From assembly GCA_017305055.1 (NCBI GenBank), contig JAFKMZ010000006.1, forward strand, positions 62,001 through 126,000: a stretch of DNA of 64,000 nt, given 5' to 3'. Origin of the DNA: Lysobacterales bacterium (GTDB lineage Bacteria; Pseudomonadota; Gammaproteobacteria; Xanthomonadales; Rhodanobacteraceae). The notes below the pieces were generated by a model. The model saw nothing but the letters and a program-made list of their open reading frames with translations. It was not told the DNA's origin and did no database searches. The position numbers and the translations under genes are program-made. Positions within the stretch are counted from its first letter, which is position 1; the number at the start of each line of letters is the position of its first letter. Of this stretch, positions 18,924-30,897 are shown piece by piece.

Positions 18924-21467
18924 TCAGCGTCGGCTGACGTCCTGGGCGAGACCTTTGGCGATTGCCTCGTCGAGCAGTTGCGAGGCGCGCCGGTCGGCGG
19001 CGGCGAGCACGGCGCGCTGGCGCTGCATGCGGGCGTCGAGCTGCGGCTGCAGCGCGGCGAGCTGCCGGCGCAACGCGGCCATGCGCGCGTCGATGTCGCG
19101 CTGCTGGGCGTCGAGGCTGGCCAGGCGTTGCGCGGCGGCCGGTGCCTTTGGATTCGCCTGCAGGTCCTGGCGCTGGGTCTCGACGCTGCGCAGCCAGCCT
19201 TGCAGGCCCTCGAGCGGGCCCTTCAGCTTCCACTGTTCGCCCTCCAGCTTGCCGGCGTCGCGCCAGTACGTGGCAACCGGCGCGTAGGCTTCCCGCGCTC
19301 GCTCGACGAAGTCCGGGTTGCGGATGACGTAGGACTGCTCGCCGCGGCGGAACCAGAACATCGGCGCGGGATCGGCCTGGTGCAGGCTCTTGGCCAGCGC
19401 GGCGTCGGCCTTCGTGCCGCTGACCGACTCGGTGTCGCTTTGGCCGTCGTGGTCGTACAAGGCATGCGCGTAGCGGCTGCCGGATGAGGTGAGGCTGATG
19501 TCGCTGTCGTGATGCGCACGCGCCGCCGCGGCCGTCGACACCGGTTGCGCGATGCCCTTGCTCAGCGCCTCGTCCAGCAGCTTGTCGAGCTGCTGCTCGG
19601 CCTGCACCGAGGCAGCACGTTGCCGTTCGCCCAGCGCCTGCTGCTGCTTGCCGAGCGCCTCCTGCTTGCGGCCCAGCGCCTCTTGCTGCGAACCCAGTGC
19701 TTGTTGCTGCTTCTGGAGCGCGGCCTGCTGGTCGTGCAGGGCCTGGCGGTCGGCATCCAGCTTGGCGGTTTCGGCTTGCAGCGCCTTGCGCGCATCGGCT
19801 GTCGCCTGGGCGACGTCGGTGCGGTTGTCCAGCGTCGCCTGCCGCGCCGCCAACGCGGCCTGGCGTGCGCCGAGTGCGCCCTGCTGGCCACCGAGGCGGC
19901 CCTGTTGAGCACCCAACTGGCCTTGTTGTTTGCCCAGCGCGCCCTGCTGTTCGCCCAGCTCGCCCTGCTGCTTGCCCAGCGCGGTGACGGGCGCGTAGGC
20001 GGCCTTGGCGCGCTGGATGGTGGCGGCATCGTGGATCAGCCAGGACTTGTTGCCGCGACGGAACCACAGCAGGGGCTCGCCCGGCTTGCGCAGGCGTTGG
20101 ACGGTGGCGAGGTCGCCGTCGCTGCCGTCGATGGTGACGGCATCGCCGTCGAGCAGGGCGAAGCCGTAGCCGTTGTCGTCGTGCGTGCTGATGCTCACGT
20201 GGTGGCCGGTGAAACCGGCGAGCGTGATGGGCGGCGTCGGCGGTACCGCGGGCGTGGCGGGCGGTGGCGACGGCGCGACGCCGGGTGCGGTCGGGGCCGG
20301 CGGTGGTGTCGGCAGCGCGGATGGTGGCGCCGGTGGTACCGGTGGTGCGGCCGGCAGGGCGGTGCCTGCGGCAGTGCTTGGCGACTGCCGTGCGGCGCCG
20401 GCGGTCACGCGATACGGCAGCACGCCGATCAGCGCGACGAGCGCGACGAGCAGCCAGCCGCGTGCGAACGGCATGGCGTCGGCGGACTGCTGCAGCATGA
20501 GCAGCCGCCGCTTGAGATTGTGGAAGGTGGGTGGTGCGCTGGCGAGGCCGGCGTGCAGCGGGCGGACCACGCCCAGCTCCAGCAGCAGGCGGCCATAGTC
20601 GTGCGGCGTGGCGCGCTGTTGGGCCAGCGCCAGCGCATCGCAGGCCGCCTCGCGGTGCAGCGCGTATTCGTGCATCGCCCAGCGCAGCGGTGGGTGGAAG
20701 AAGAACAGTCGCGCCGCCAGCGCGGGGATCCAGCCCAGCACCAGGTCGCCGCGTTTGAGGTGGGCGAGTTCGTGGGCCAGCGCCAGCGAGGCCGCTTCGG
20801 GAGCGAGCGGCAGCGCGGCCGGCCACAGGATGACGGGGCGGCGCAGCCCGCATACCTGCGGCGAGGCGACGGCGGGCGAAGCAAGCAACGGTGGGCAACG
20901 GCGCAGGCCCAGGGCGCGCGCCTGCCGGACGCACTGCGCCTGCAGCGCGGCATCGTCCAGCGGCAACGCCTCGCGGCGCAGGCGTTGCATACGTCGGTGT
21001 TGCACGAACAGCGCCGGCAGCTGCGCCAGCAGCAGGGACAGCCACAGCGCCAGCAGCAGGATGCGCCAGTGCGAGGGCAGCCAGCCAGCCGTGTTCGCCA
21101 CCGGCGCGACGGCCGGCTTCAGCATGCTGGCCGTCAGGGCGACCGCCGTCGGTGCCGGCGCGGCATCTTGTGCCACGACGACCAAGGACATCGCGGCTTC
21201 GGTGGCGACGACGGGCGGCGCGGTCGCGGTGGTTGTCGCCGCCGTCGCCGGCGGCGACAGCAGGGGCAGGGCGATCGGTGCCTGCCAGGTCAGGCCCAGC
21301 AGCACCTGCAGGCCCACCAGCCACCACAGCGCGCAGCGCGCTGCGGCGGGCAGGCGCGGCAGCGCGCGCAGCAGCAGGGCGACGGCGGCGATCAGCACTG
21401 CGGCCTGCAGCGAGGTCCACGCCAGGCGTGCCAGAAGTTCGGCGGAGAGGAGTTCGAGCAGGCCCAT
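18924..21467 (-). CDS. M56 (BlaR1-like) metallopeptidase with duplicated Gln-rich C-terminal modules
   Basis: An 847-residue membrane protein. The N-terminal part has BlaR1-type helices and a zinc peptidase site: HELAH at 232-236 and the third ligand Glu273 in HREAACD. A helix near 337-352 and a Pro-rich linker (about 361-413) follow. There is no penicillin-binding sensor domain. Instead the C-terminal half holds two copies of a module: a WFRRG...AYAPV segment (468-494 and 705-731), a Gln/Leu-rich predicted coiled coil (about 497-620 and 755-820), and a closing LLDEA.(S/A)KG(I/L)AQ segment (630-641 and 831-842). The first coil is built from repeated LGKQQ/LGAQQ-type units. The gene starts one base after blaI, so the pair is translationally coupled. 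By family, the peptidase cleaves BlaI or a partner on sensing a signal; the signal here is unknown. Confidence 0.88.
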   Translation of the reverse strand: MGLLELLSAELLARLAWTSLQAAVLIAAVALLLRALPRLPAAARCALWWLVGLQVLLGLTWQAPIALPLLSPPATAATTTATAPPVVATEAAMSLVVVAQDAAPAPTAVALTASMLKPAVAPVANTAGWLPSHWRILLLALWLSLLLAQLPALFVQHRRMQRLRREALPLDDAALQAQCVRQARALGLRRCPPLLASPAVASPQVCGLRRPVILWPAALPLAPEAASLALAHELAHLKRGDLVLGWIPALAARLFFFHPPLRWAMHEYALHREAACDALALAQQRATPHDYGRLLLELGVVRPLHAGLASAPPTFHNLKRRLLMLQQSADAMPFARGWLLVALVALIGVLPYRVTAGAARQSPSTAAGTALPAAPPVPPAPPSALPTPPPAPTAPGVAPSPPPATPAVPPTPPITLAGFTGHHVSISTHDDNGYGFALLDGDAVTIDGSDGDLATVQRLRKPGEPLLWFRRGNKSWLIHDAATIQRAKAAYAPVTALGKQQGELGEQQGALGKQQGQLGAQQGRLGGQQGALGARQAALAARQATLDNRTDVAQATADARKALQAETAKLDADRQALHDQQAALQKQQQALGSQQEALGRKQEALGKQQQALGERQRAASVQAEQQLDKLLDEALSKGIAQPVSTAAAARAHHDSDISLTSSGSRYAHALYDHDGQSDTESVSGTKADAALAKSLHQADPAPMFWFRRGEQSYVIRNPDFVERAREAYAPVATYWRDAGKLEGEQWKLKGPLEGLQGWLRSVETQRQDLQANPKAPAAAQRLASLDAQQRDIDARMAALRRQLAALQPQLDARMQRQRAVLAAADRRASQLLDEAIAKGLAQDVSRR

Positions 21468-21468
21468 G

Positions 21469-21855
21469 TCAGCTCTCCCTGCGCGTGGTTTCGAGTTGTG
21501 CCACCAGGGCCTGCAGCTCAGCCAGCTCGTCGTCGCTGACTTCGCCGCGCTCGGCCATCCAGGCCACGAACGGCGACACCGAGCCGCTCAGGGTCTTTTC
21601 CACGAACTGGCCCACGGCGTTGCGCGTTGCCTCGCCGGGGCCGGTGGTGGTGCTGTAGCGGTACACGCCCTGCGCCTGGCGGCGCTTGAGGTAACCCTTG
21701 GTGCGCAGCCGCTCCATCATGGTGAGCACGGTGGAGCGGGCCAGGCCGTGGATCTCGCCGAAGCTCGCCGCGATCTCGCCCACGCTGGCGGGCTGGTGTT
21801 TGGCGAGGTGGCGCAGCAGGGCAAGTTCCTGGTCGCCGATGGTAGGACGGGACAT
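21469..21855 (-). CDS. BlaI/MecI/CopY family transcriptional repressor
   Basis: A 128-residue DNA-binding protein with the BlaI winged helix (LGDQELALLRHLAKHQPASVGEI..., recognition region near STVLTMMERLRTKGYL) and a C-terminal dimerisation/cleavage region. Family members repress their own operon as dimers and are inactivated by the cognate M56 peptidase. The M56 gene begins one base downstream. A strong inverted repeat and promoter precede the ATG, which supports self-regulation. Confidence 0.93.
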   Translation of the reverse strand: MSRPTIGDQELALLRHLAKHQPASVGEIAASFGEIHGLARSTVLTMMERLRTKGYLKRRQAQGVYRYSTTTGPGEATRNAVGQFVEKTLSGSVSPFVAWMAERGEVSDDELAELQALVAQLETTRRES

Positions 21856-21871
21856 GGGCAGGACTCCGTAT

Positions 21872-21916
21872 GACTACACGTGTCGTTACGCTACGCCTGA
21901 CGACGCGTGTAGTCAA
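21872..21916 (-). promoter_or_regulatory. blaI promoter with inverted-repeat operator
   Basis: Reading leftward, TTGACT (21911-21916) and TAGCGT (21888-21893) are 17 bases apart, a good sigma-70 spacing. The inverted repeat GACTACACGTGTCG (21872-21885) and CGACGCGTGTAGTC (21901-21914) matches at 13 of 14 positions. One arm overlaps the -35 box and the other lies just after the -10 box. The TACA/TGTA cores are those of BlaI/MecI operators. Repressor bound here would block polymerase directly. Confidence 0.7.
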
Positions 21917-22041
21917 GCGTCTCCGCCACGGATGTCCGCACGTGAAGATTCGGGGACATCATTTCCATGCAGAGGCGGCATGCCGCGCGGGACATCCCCA
22001 GCAGCGGTCATGCCGGATGCCGCGGCTGCACCGGGCGGAGG

Positions 22042-24598
<2,557 letters not shown>

Positions 24599-24699
24599 GT
24601 CCGCACCCGCGCCGGGCCCCGCTGGCCGCGTGCGCCGCTGCGGTGGACGTGGCGCGGCAGCCGTGTTCCGATAGCGCCCTGGTGGTTTTTGGAAGCGCG

Positions 24700-26598
24700 A
24701 TGGTTGTCGATCTTGGCTTGATGCTGGCCGGTGTGCTGATGGTCGGCTTTCTGGCGCAATGGCTGGCCTGGAAACTGAAGTTGCCGGCCATCGTGTTCCT
24801 GCTGCTGGCAGGCCTCGTGCTCGGCCCGATTCTCGGCGTGCTGGATCCGGACCGCATGCTCGGCGACCTGCTGTTCCCGATGGTGTCGCTGGCGGTCGCA
24901 CTGATCCTCTTCGAGGGCAGCCTGACCCTGCGCCTCCATGAGCTGCCGGGCATCGGGCGCGCGGTGCGCGGCCTGGTCAGCTACGGGGCGGTTGCCGCGC
25001 TGTTGCTGCTGGCGCTGGCGGCGCGCCTGGTGGCCGGGGTGGACTGGGCCATCGCCTTCCTGTTCGGCGCCCTGGCCTGCGTCACCGGCCCCACCGTGGT
25101 GATCCCGATGCTGCGCACGCTGCGGCCGAATGCGCGCATCGCCAACACGCTGCGCTGGGAAGGCATCGTCATCGATCCCCTGGGCGCGCTGTTCGCGGTG
25201 TTGATTTTCGAGGCCATCGTGTCGCACCAGGAGGGCCACACGCTGACCGTGTTCAGCGCCACGGTGGCCAGTGGCGTGGCCATTGGCGCGTTCGCCGCCT
25301 GGCTCATGGCGTTGCTGCTGCGCCGGCAGCTGATCCCGGAGTTCCTGCAGAACTACGCCGTGCTCTCGGTCGTGCTGCTGGCCTTCAGCATTTCCAACAC
25401 GCTGACCCACGAATCCGGGCTGCTGGCGGTGACCATCATGGGCATCGTGCTGGGCAACGTGCGCGACATCCACATCGACGACATCCTCGACTTCAAGGAA
25501 AACCTGACCACGGTGCTGGTGTCCGTGCTCTTCGTGCTGCTTGCCGCACGGCTGCATTGGCCCTTGCCCGAGGGCATGCTGGCGGCTGGCGTGGGCGTGT
25601 TCCTGCTGGCGCAATTCGTGGTGCGGCCGTTGACCGTGGCATTGGCGACCTGGGGCAGCGCCCTGTCCTGGCGCGAGCGTGCCCTGATCGGCTGGGTCGC
25701 CCCACGCGGCATCGTGGCCGCCTCGGTATCGGCCTTGTTCGCGCTGCGCCTGGATGAGCTGGGCGTGGCCGGCGCCGAGGCGCTGGTGCCGCTGGTGTTC
25801 ATCCTCATCATCGGCACCGTGGTGCTGCAGAGCACGACCGCCCGCCCGCTGGCCCGCTGGCTGCGCGTGGCCGAGCCCGAGCCCAATGGTGTGCTGGTCT
25901 ATGGCTCCGACGAGGTCGCCCGCACGGTTGCCGGCGCCCTGCTCGCGGCGGGCTTCCGCGTCACCCTGGCGGACGACGACTGGGACGGCATCCGCGTGGC
26001 GCGCATGCAGGGCATGAACACCTTCTTCGGCAACCCCGCCTCGCCGTACGCGGAACGCTACCTCGACCTGTCCGGCCTCGGCTGCTTCCTGGCCATGTCC
26101 ACCCATCGCGAACGCAACACGTTGGCCAGCGTGCGCTATCGCCAGGAATTTGGCCGCCGCAACGTCTACCGCCTGCGCCACCTGACGCCGCAGGAAAACA
26201 CCGAGCGCGCGGCGCTGCCCGGCAGCGTGCTGGCGCCGCCGCTGTTCGACGAGGAGATGACCCACGCGCGCTTCGCGCACATGCTGGCCGCCGGCTGGCG
26301 CGTCAAGTCGACCAAGCTGAGCGACAGCTTCGGCTGGCCCCAGTTCGTCGCCCAAAACGGTGCCACCTCGGTGCTGCTGTTCGGCGTCGACGAGAAGGGC
26401 GGTTTGCGCGTCGCCACCTCCAGGATCGACCTGCAACCCAAGCCGGGCTGGACCGTGCTGGTGCTGGTGCCACCAAAGGTGGATGAGGCCGGAGTGGGCG
26501 GGACCGATGCCGAAGCAGCTGGTGCGGATGCAGCCGGAACCCAGGACACGCACCACGCCGACGTGGGCCAGGCATCGCCGGCATCCACGGCAACCTGA
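24700..26598 (+). CDS. Cation:proton antiporter (CPA1/NhaP type) with TrkA-N domain
   Basis: A 632-residue protein. About twelve membrane helices fill residues 1-400, with the antiporter signatures ALILFEGSL, CVTGPTVV and GWVAPRGIVAAS. A cytosolic Rossmann-like region (VLVYGSDEVARTVAGALLAAG, near 405) and a TrkA-C-like part follow; the last 35 residues are Ala/Gly/Thr-rich. It probably exchanges Na+ or K+ for H+ across the inner membrane. The ATG at 24700 with GGAAG just upstream begins exactly at the first helix; the frame is open much further back without conservation. Confidence 0.9.
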   Translation: MVVDLGLMLAGVLMVGFLAQWLAWKLKLPAIVFLLLAGLVLGPILGVLDPDRMLGDLLFPMVSLAVALILFEGSLTLRLHELPGIGRAVRGLVSYGAVAALLLLALAARLVAGVDWAIAFLFGALACVTGPTVVIPMLRTLRPNARIANTLRWEGIVIDPLGALFAVLIFEAIVSHQEGHTLTVFSATVASGVAIGAFAAWLMALLLRRQLIPEFLQNYAVLSVVLLAFSISNTLTHESGLLAVTIMGIVLGNVRDIHIDDILDFKENLTTVLVSVLFVLLAARLHWPLPEGMLAAGVGVFLLAQFVVRPLTVALATWGSALSWRERALIGWVAPRGIVAASVSALFALRLDELGVAGAEALVPLVFILIIGTVVLQSTTARPLARWLRVAEPEPNGVLVYGSDEVARTVAGALLAAGFRVTLADDDWDGIRVARMQGMNTFFGNPASPYAERYLDLSGLGCFLAMSTHRERNTLASVRYRQEFGRRNVYRLRHLTPQENTERAALPGSVLAPPLFDEEMTHARFAHMLAAGWRVKSTKLSDSFGWPQFVAQNGATSVLLFGVDEKGGLRVATSRIDLQPKPGWTVLVLVPPKVDEAGVGGTDAEAAGADAAGTQDTHHADVGQASPASTAT

Positions 26599-26610
26599 GT
26601 CCCGGCAGTT

Positions 26611-27204
26611 TCAGACCTTGCGGTGCTTGCCGCGGAACGGCGCGTAGAACGTGCGCAGGCGCGCCAGGTCGGCGTCCAGGTCCGCGCCGGTGGACATGGG
26701 CGTGCCAATGACGATGGACTTGCTTGGGTAGTCGAACGCGACCGGCAGCACCGGCACGCCTGCGCCGTGGGCGATGCGCCAGAAGCCGGATTTCCAGCGC
26801 GGCACCGGCTTGCGCGTGCCCTCCGGGGCGATGCCGAGCCACAGCCTCGGCTGCCGCCCGAACTGCGCCAGCATCTGCCCGACCACGCCGGTGGTCGCGC
26901 CGCGGTCGACCGCGATGCCGCCGAGCTGGCGCAGCAAGCCGGCGAGCGGTGGCCGAAACAGCTCCTGCTTGGCCATGAAGCGGATGTCGGCGCCGATGGC
27001 GACCTTCATCAGCAGGCCCCAGACGCCATCCCACCACGAGGAGTGTGGCGCGGCGATCAGCACCAACCGTGGCAGGTCGGGAAGCTCGCCGTCGAGCTTC
27101 CAGCCGGCGATGCGCAGGACCAGTCGGCACAATGCCCGGTGCGGCGCGTCGCGCAGCCGGGGCATGTGCGGTGGCAGCTCGGATGGTCTCGGCAGTCGCC
27201 TCAT
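26611..27204 (-). CDS. 1-acyl-glycerol-3-phosphate acyltransferase family protein (PlsC-like)
   Basis: A 197-residue protein with the acyltransferase motif H-x4-D in APHSSWWDG and the second motif APEGTRK. Members transfer acyl chains to glycerophosphates or related lipids. It is shorter than E. coli PlsC and belongs to a small soluble-looking subgroup, so the acceptor is uncertain. Its ATG overlaps the arfB stop codon (ATGA at 27201-27204), indicating translational coupling. It is convergent with the antiporter, 12 bases away. Confidence 0.82.
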   Translation of the reverse strand: MRRLPRPSELPPHMPRLRDAPHRALCRLVLRIAGWKLDGELPDLPRLVLIAAPHSSWWDGVWGLLMKVAIGADIRFMAKQELFRPPLAGLLRQLGGIAVDRGATTGVVGQMLAQFGRQPRLWLGIAPEGTRKPVPRWKSGFWRIAHGAGVPVLPVAFDYPSKSIVIGTPMSTGADLDADLARLRTFYAPFRGKHRKV

Positions 27205-27623
27205 TCGTGCTCGGGCCGGCGCGTGCGGCTCTGCTTGAGGGCGCCACGGCGCTGCTTGTCCTGCAGGCGGCGCTCCCGGGACGCCCGTGTGGGCCGGGTC
27301 GGCAGGCGCGGCTTGGGTGGCACCAGGGCACTGCGGATGATCGCGGCCAGGCGTTCGCGCACGTCGTCGCGGTTGCGCGCCTGGTCGCGGAAGCGACGGC
27401 CCTGGATCACCAGCACGCCGGCGTCGGTGAGGCGGCGGTCGCGCCGTGCCAACAGGCGCTCGCGCAGCGCCTCGGGCAACGCGGTCGACTGGGCCACGTC
27501 GAAGCGCAGCTCGACCGCGCTTTCCGTGCGGTTGACGTGCTGGCCGCCGGGACCGTCGGCGCGCAGGAAGCGCAGGACCAGCTCGCTTTCCGGAAGGCTG
27601 AGGTTGGCGGTGACGATCAGCAT
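27201..27623 (-). CDS. arfB: Alternative ribosome-rescue factor ArfB (YaeJ)
   Basis: A 140-residue release-factor homologue. The catalytic GGQ is in DGPGGQHVNRT, and the C-terminal tail is strongly basic (RASRERRLQDKQRR, KQSRTRR), as needed to enter the mRNA channel. It hydrolyses peptidyl-tRNA on ribosomes stalled without a stop codon. Length equals E. coli ArfB. The stop codon overlaps the plsC-like start. Confidence 0.95.
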   Translation of the reverse strand: MLIVTANLSLPESELVLRFLRADGPGGQHVNRTESAVELRFDVAQSTALPEALRERLLARRDRRLTDAGVLVIQGRRFRDQARNRDDVRERLAAIIRSALVPPKPRLPTRPTRASRERRLQDKQRRGALKQSRTRRPEHE

Positions 27624-27696
27624 GCCGTCTCCTCGGGTAGTGCGCTGCTCGGCGTCGGTGTTGGCCCGCGGTCCAGCTGGCGCCAGTGCGGCCGGT

Positions 27697-29343
27697 TCAG
27701 CGCTGGCGCCAGCCGGCAATGAAGGCAAGCACCGCGGCGGCCGCGGCCAGGGCCGGCGGCCATGGCCCCGACCATGGATCCAGGGACCAGAGCAGGGTCG
27801 CGCAAAGCAGCAGGGCTGCCCCGCCGACACTGTACAGCAGCAGCCGGCGCTGGCGCCTGGCGTCGTCGCGCAGTTGCGCGAGCGCCCGCGCATCGCCTGC
27901 CGCCACCGACCGGCCGCTGGCTGCCTGGCGCAAGGCATCGCGCACCAGCTCAGGCAGCTCCGGGGCATGGTGCAGCCATTCGGGCAGGCGCTTGCGCATG
28001 TCGCGCAGCGCCCGCAGCGGACTGTTGCGCTTGCGCAGGATGCGCTTGAGCACCGGCTCGGCGACTGCCCAGATGTCGATGTCCGGGTCGAGGAAGCGCC
28101 CCACACCCTCGATGTTGAGCAGGGTCTTCTGCAGCAGGATCAGCTGCGGCTGGATCGTCAGCTCGAAGCGGCGGGCGGTCTGGAACAGCTTGATCACCAG
28201 CTCGGCCAGCGAGATCTGCGCCAGCGGGCGGGTGAAGTACGGCTCGCAGACGGTGCGGATCGCGGCTTCCAGCTCGTCCAGGCGCACGCTGGCCGGCATC
28301 CAGCCGGCGGCCACGTGCAGCCGCGCGATGCGCGCGTAGTCGCGCTCGAACAAGGCCACGAAATTCTGCGCCAGCCAGTACTGGTCGGCCTCGGGCAGCG
28401 AGCCCATGATGCCGAAGTCCAGGGCGATGAAGCGCGGCTCCGCGGTGCGCGTCGTGTCCACCCAGATGTTGCCGGGGTGGGCGTCGGCGTGGAAGAAATT
28501 GTCGCGGAACACCTGCTCGTAGAAGATTCGCACGCCCTTGACTGCCAGCGCCTTGCGCCCGATGCCGGCGGCGTCGATCGCGGCAATGTCGTCACAGCTC
28601 ACTCCGTGCACGCGCTCCAGGGTCAGCACCCGGGAGGTGGTGAATTCCCAATGCACGGAGGGCACATAGAGATCCTCGCCGCTGGCGAAGTTGCGCTTGA
28701 GCAGGCTGGCGTTGGCGCCTTCGCGCTGCAGGTCGAGTTCGTTTTCCAGCATCTTCTCGACTTCGGCCACGACGTCGAGCGGGCGGATCTTGTCGGCGTG
28801 CGGGTGCCAGCGCTGCACCAGTTCACCGAGTGCGTGCAGCAGGCGCACGTCGCCGGCGATGCGTGCCTCGATGTGTGGCCGCAGCACCTTGACCACCACC
28901 TCGCTGCCGTCGCGCAGCGTGGCTGCGTGGACCTGGGCGATCGAGGCCGACGCCAGCGCGGCGTCGTCGAATTGCGCGTACAGCTGGTCCACCGGCATGC
29001 GCAGCTCGAACTCGACGATGGCGCGCGCCTCACTGCCGGGGAAGGGCGGTACCTGGTCCTGCAGCAGGGACAGCTCGTCGGCGATGTCTGCCGGCACCAG
29101 GTCGCGCCGGGTGGATAGTACCTGACCGGCCTTGACGAAGATCGGCCCCAATTCCACCAGGGCGAGGCGCAGCCGCGTACCGCGTGGCAAGCCAGCCACG
29201 TCCTGGCGCCGGCGCGCCAGCAGGGGCCGCAACAGCTTCAGCGGCCGGTACAGGTGGGCCGCGTCGACCAGCTCGTCGAGGCGGTAGGCCAGCAGCACGG
29301 ACGCCACCCGCAACAGGCGCGGGATGGTCGAAAGTGAGGTCAT
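27697..29343 (-). CDS. ubiB: Ubiquinone biosynthesis regulatory kinase-like protein UbiB
   Basis: A 548-residue atypical kinase (ADCK/ABC1 family). The invariant KxGQ motif (FVKAGQVLS), the Ala-rich nucleotide loop [10 protein letters not shown], the catalytic [12 protein letters not shown] and the metal-binding ALDFGIMG are visible. Two C-terminal membrane helices (about 495-545) are typical of bacterial UbiB. It supports ubiquinone synthesis, probably by extracting lipid precursors. Its ATG overlaps the ubiJ stop (ATGA, 29340-29343). Confidence 0.96.
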   Translation of the reverse strand: MTSLSTIPRLLRVASVLLAYRLDELVDAAHLYRPLKLLRPLLARRRQDVAGLPRGTRLRLALVELGPIFVKAGQVLSTRRDLVPADIADELSLLQDQVPPFPGSEARAIVEFELRMPVDQLYAQFDDAALASASIAQVHAATLRDGSEVVVKVLRPHIEARIAGDVRLLHALGELVQRWHPHADKIRPLDVVAEVEKMLENELDLQREGANASLLKRNFASGEDLYVPSVHWEFTTSRVLTLERVHGVSCDDIAAIDAAGIGRKALAVKGVRIFYEQVFRDNFFHADAHPGNIWVDTTRTAEPRFIALDFGIMGSLPEADQYWLAQNFVALFERDYARIARLHVAAGWMPASVRLDELEAAIRTVCEPYFTRPLAQISLAELVIKLFQTARRFELTIQPQLILLQKTLLNIEGVGRFLDPDIDIWAVAEPVLKRILRKRNSPLRALRDMRKRLPEWLHHAPELPELVRDALRQAASGRSVAAGDARALAQLRDDARRQRRLLLYSVGGAALLLCATLLWSLDPWSGPWPPALAAAAAVLAFIAGWRQR

Positions 29344-29987
29344 GCGGAGGTTCCGCGCGCCCGCGCGGCCAGCCGTGCCACCCGCGCCTGCAGCCGCTCG
29401 CTGCGCTCGCGCACGGCGTCCACCTCGTCCAGGAAGCCTTCCAGCTCGCCTGGCCCCATGACCAGGCGGGCCTCGTCGCGCAACCAGTCGGCGCCATCCT
29501 CGCGCAGGTGCTCCGCGCTGTCGCGCACGTGCCGTAGGGCACCGTGCGCGACCCGCGCCACGGGCACACCAAGCACGTCGCCAAATACGCGCGTGAACGC
29601 TTCCTCGACATCGGGAGCGAAATTGCGCAGGAGTTTTTCCAGTTGACGGGCCAGGCCCGCATCGCCGGAGATGTCGATCTTGCCGGGGGCGATGTGTCCG
29701 TCGTCCCGCTTGAACGCCAGGGCGAGGAGCGCGCCAGGCGTGGTGGCGACGCGCAGGCTTTCCTCGCCCTGAGCGGGACCGACCCGCAGCCCGCCGTCCG
29801 TGGCCGTCACCGCGAACGCGAGTTCCGGTCCGCGCAAATGCATCTGCACGCTCCGGCCGTCCAGCGTGGCGAGCTCCCGCCGCGTATCGGGATCCAGCGC
29901 CAGCGCATGCGCGAGCGCGCCTTGCAGGGCACGCCCGGCCAGTTTGCGCAGCGGCTGCGGCAACCAGGCATTGGCTTCGGCACTCAT
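29340..29987 (-). CDS. ubiJ: Ubiquinone biosynthesis accessory factor UbiJ
   Basis: A 215-residue protein with an N-terminal SCP2 lipid-binding fold ([32 protein letters not shown]) and a C-terminal helical coiled-coil part ([23 protein letters not shown]). It assembles the Ubi complex with UbiK and binds lipids. The ATG at 29987 overlaps the trmL stop (ATGA), and its own stop overlaps ubiB, so three genes are chained. ubiE, often adjacent, is absent. Confidence 0.92.
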   Translation of the reverse strand: MSAEANAWLPQPLRKLAGRALQGALAHALALDPDTRRELATLDGRSVQMHLRGPELAFAVTATDGGLRVGPAQGEESLRVATTPGALLALAFKRDDGHIAPGKIDISGDAGLARQLEKLLRNFAPDVEEAFTRVFGDVLGVPVARVAHGALRHVRDSAEHLREDGADWLRDEARLVMGPGELEGFLDEVDAVRERSERLQARVARLAARARGTSA

Positions 29988-30460
29988 GCCGGGATTGTAA
30001 CCGCGCCGCCGAAGTCGAGTTGGCGCCAGGCTTCGTAGACCGCGATCGCGACGCTGTTGGACAGGTTCAGGCTGCGGCTGTCCGGGCGCATCGGCAGGCG
30101 CAGGCGCCGATCGGCCGACAGCGCGTCGAGCACCTCGCCCGGCAGGCCGGCGCTTTCGCAGCCGAACAACAATGCATCGTCGGGGTGGAAGCGGACATCG
30201 CTGTAGCGGACGGCGTTGCGGGTGCTGAACGCGAACACGCGTGGCGTCCCAAGCGCGTCGAGGCAGGTGGCGAGATTGTCGTGCACCGCCACATTGGCGT
30301 ACTCGTGGTAATCCAGCCCGGCCCGGCGCAGGCGCGCATCTTCCATCGCGAAGCCCAGTGGGCGCACCAGGTGCAGGTCGGCGCCGCTGTTCGCGCACAG
30401 GCGGATCACGTTGCCGGTGTTGGCCGGAATCTCGGGTTGGAACAGGATCACATGGAGCAT
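29984..30460 (-). CDS. trmL: tRNA (cytidine(34)-2'-O)-methyltransferase TrmL
   Basis: A 158-residue SPOUT methyltransferase. Conserved regions are [26 protein letters not shown] and the knot end [15 protein letters not shown]. It methylates the wobble ribose of tRNA-Leu. Length matches E. coli TrmL. It starts at 30460 and lies 41 bases downstream of a small secreted/membrane protein gene; its stop overlaps the ubiJ start. Confidence 0.95.
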   Translation of the reverse strand: MLHVILFQPEIPANTGNVIRLCANSGADLHLVRPLGFAMEDARLRRAGLDYHEYANVAVHDNLATCLDALGTPRVFAFSTRNAVRYSDVRFHPDDALLFGCESAGLPGEVLDALSADRRLRLPMRPDSRSLNLSNSVAIAVYEAWRQLDFGGAVTIPA

Positions 30461-30501
30461 CGCCCCATTATGCCGTGCGCAAGACGGCGGGTGTCCGGCG
30501 C

Positions 30502-30714
30502 TCAGCCTCGATCCTGCTGGGCGGCGGCGAGCTGACCCGGCAACACGCGGATTGGCGCCGTGCACTGGGTGGAGCCGGCCAGGGCGGTACCCGTCGGTGC
30601 CGTGTCGCTCGGCATGCGCGGCGCTCCGGCCAGCAGCATGTCGCCAAACGCCAGTACGCAGACCAGCAGGCTGCCGGCACACAACACGCGCAACATCAAT
30701 GCTTCGAATTTCAT
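30502..30714 (-). CDS. Small membrane-anchored protein of unknown function
   Basis: A 70-residue protein with one hydrophobic segment (ALMLRVLCAGSLLVCVLAFG, residues 5-24) and a short polar tail with one cysteine (STQCTAPIRVLPGQLA). It has an excellent AGGAG site 7 bases before its ATG. The segment may be a membrane anchor or an uncleaved signal. It lies upstream of trmL on the same strand. I do not recognise the family; the good ribosome site argues that it is real. Confidence 0.6.
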   Translation of the reverse strand: MKFEALMLRVLCAGSLLVCVLAFGDMLLAGAPRMPSDTAPTGTALAGSTQCTAPIRVLPGQLAAAQQDRG

Positions 30715-30897
30715 GGTGTTCTCCTGGTCATTGCGGGGAATCCGCTGACCGGGTATCGCAAGCACCGTGCCAAACCTTGCGGCACGCGGAAATGGCGCTG
30801 TGATGCGCTTGGGGACGCAAGCGTGGGCAATCGCGAGCGTCCGCGGACAGCGCGGCCGTACGCTGCCGGACGGTTGTCCGGCGTACACCAGGTGGGC

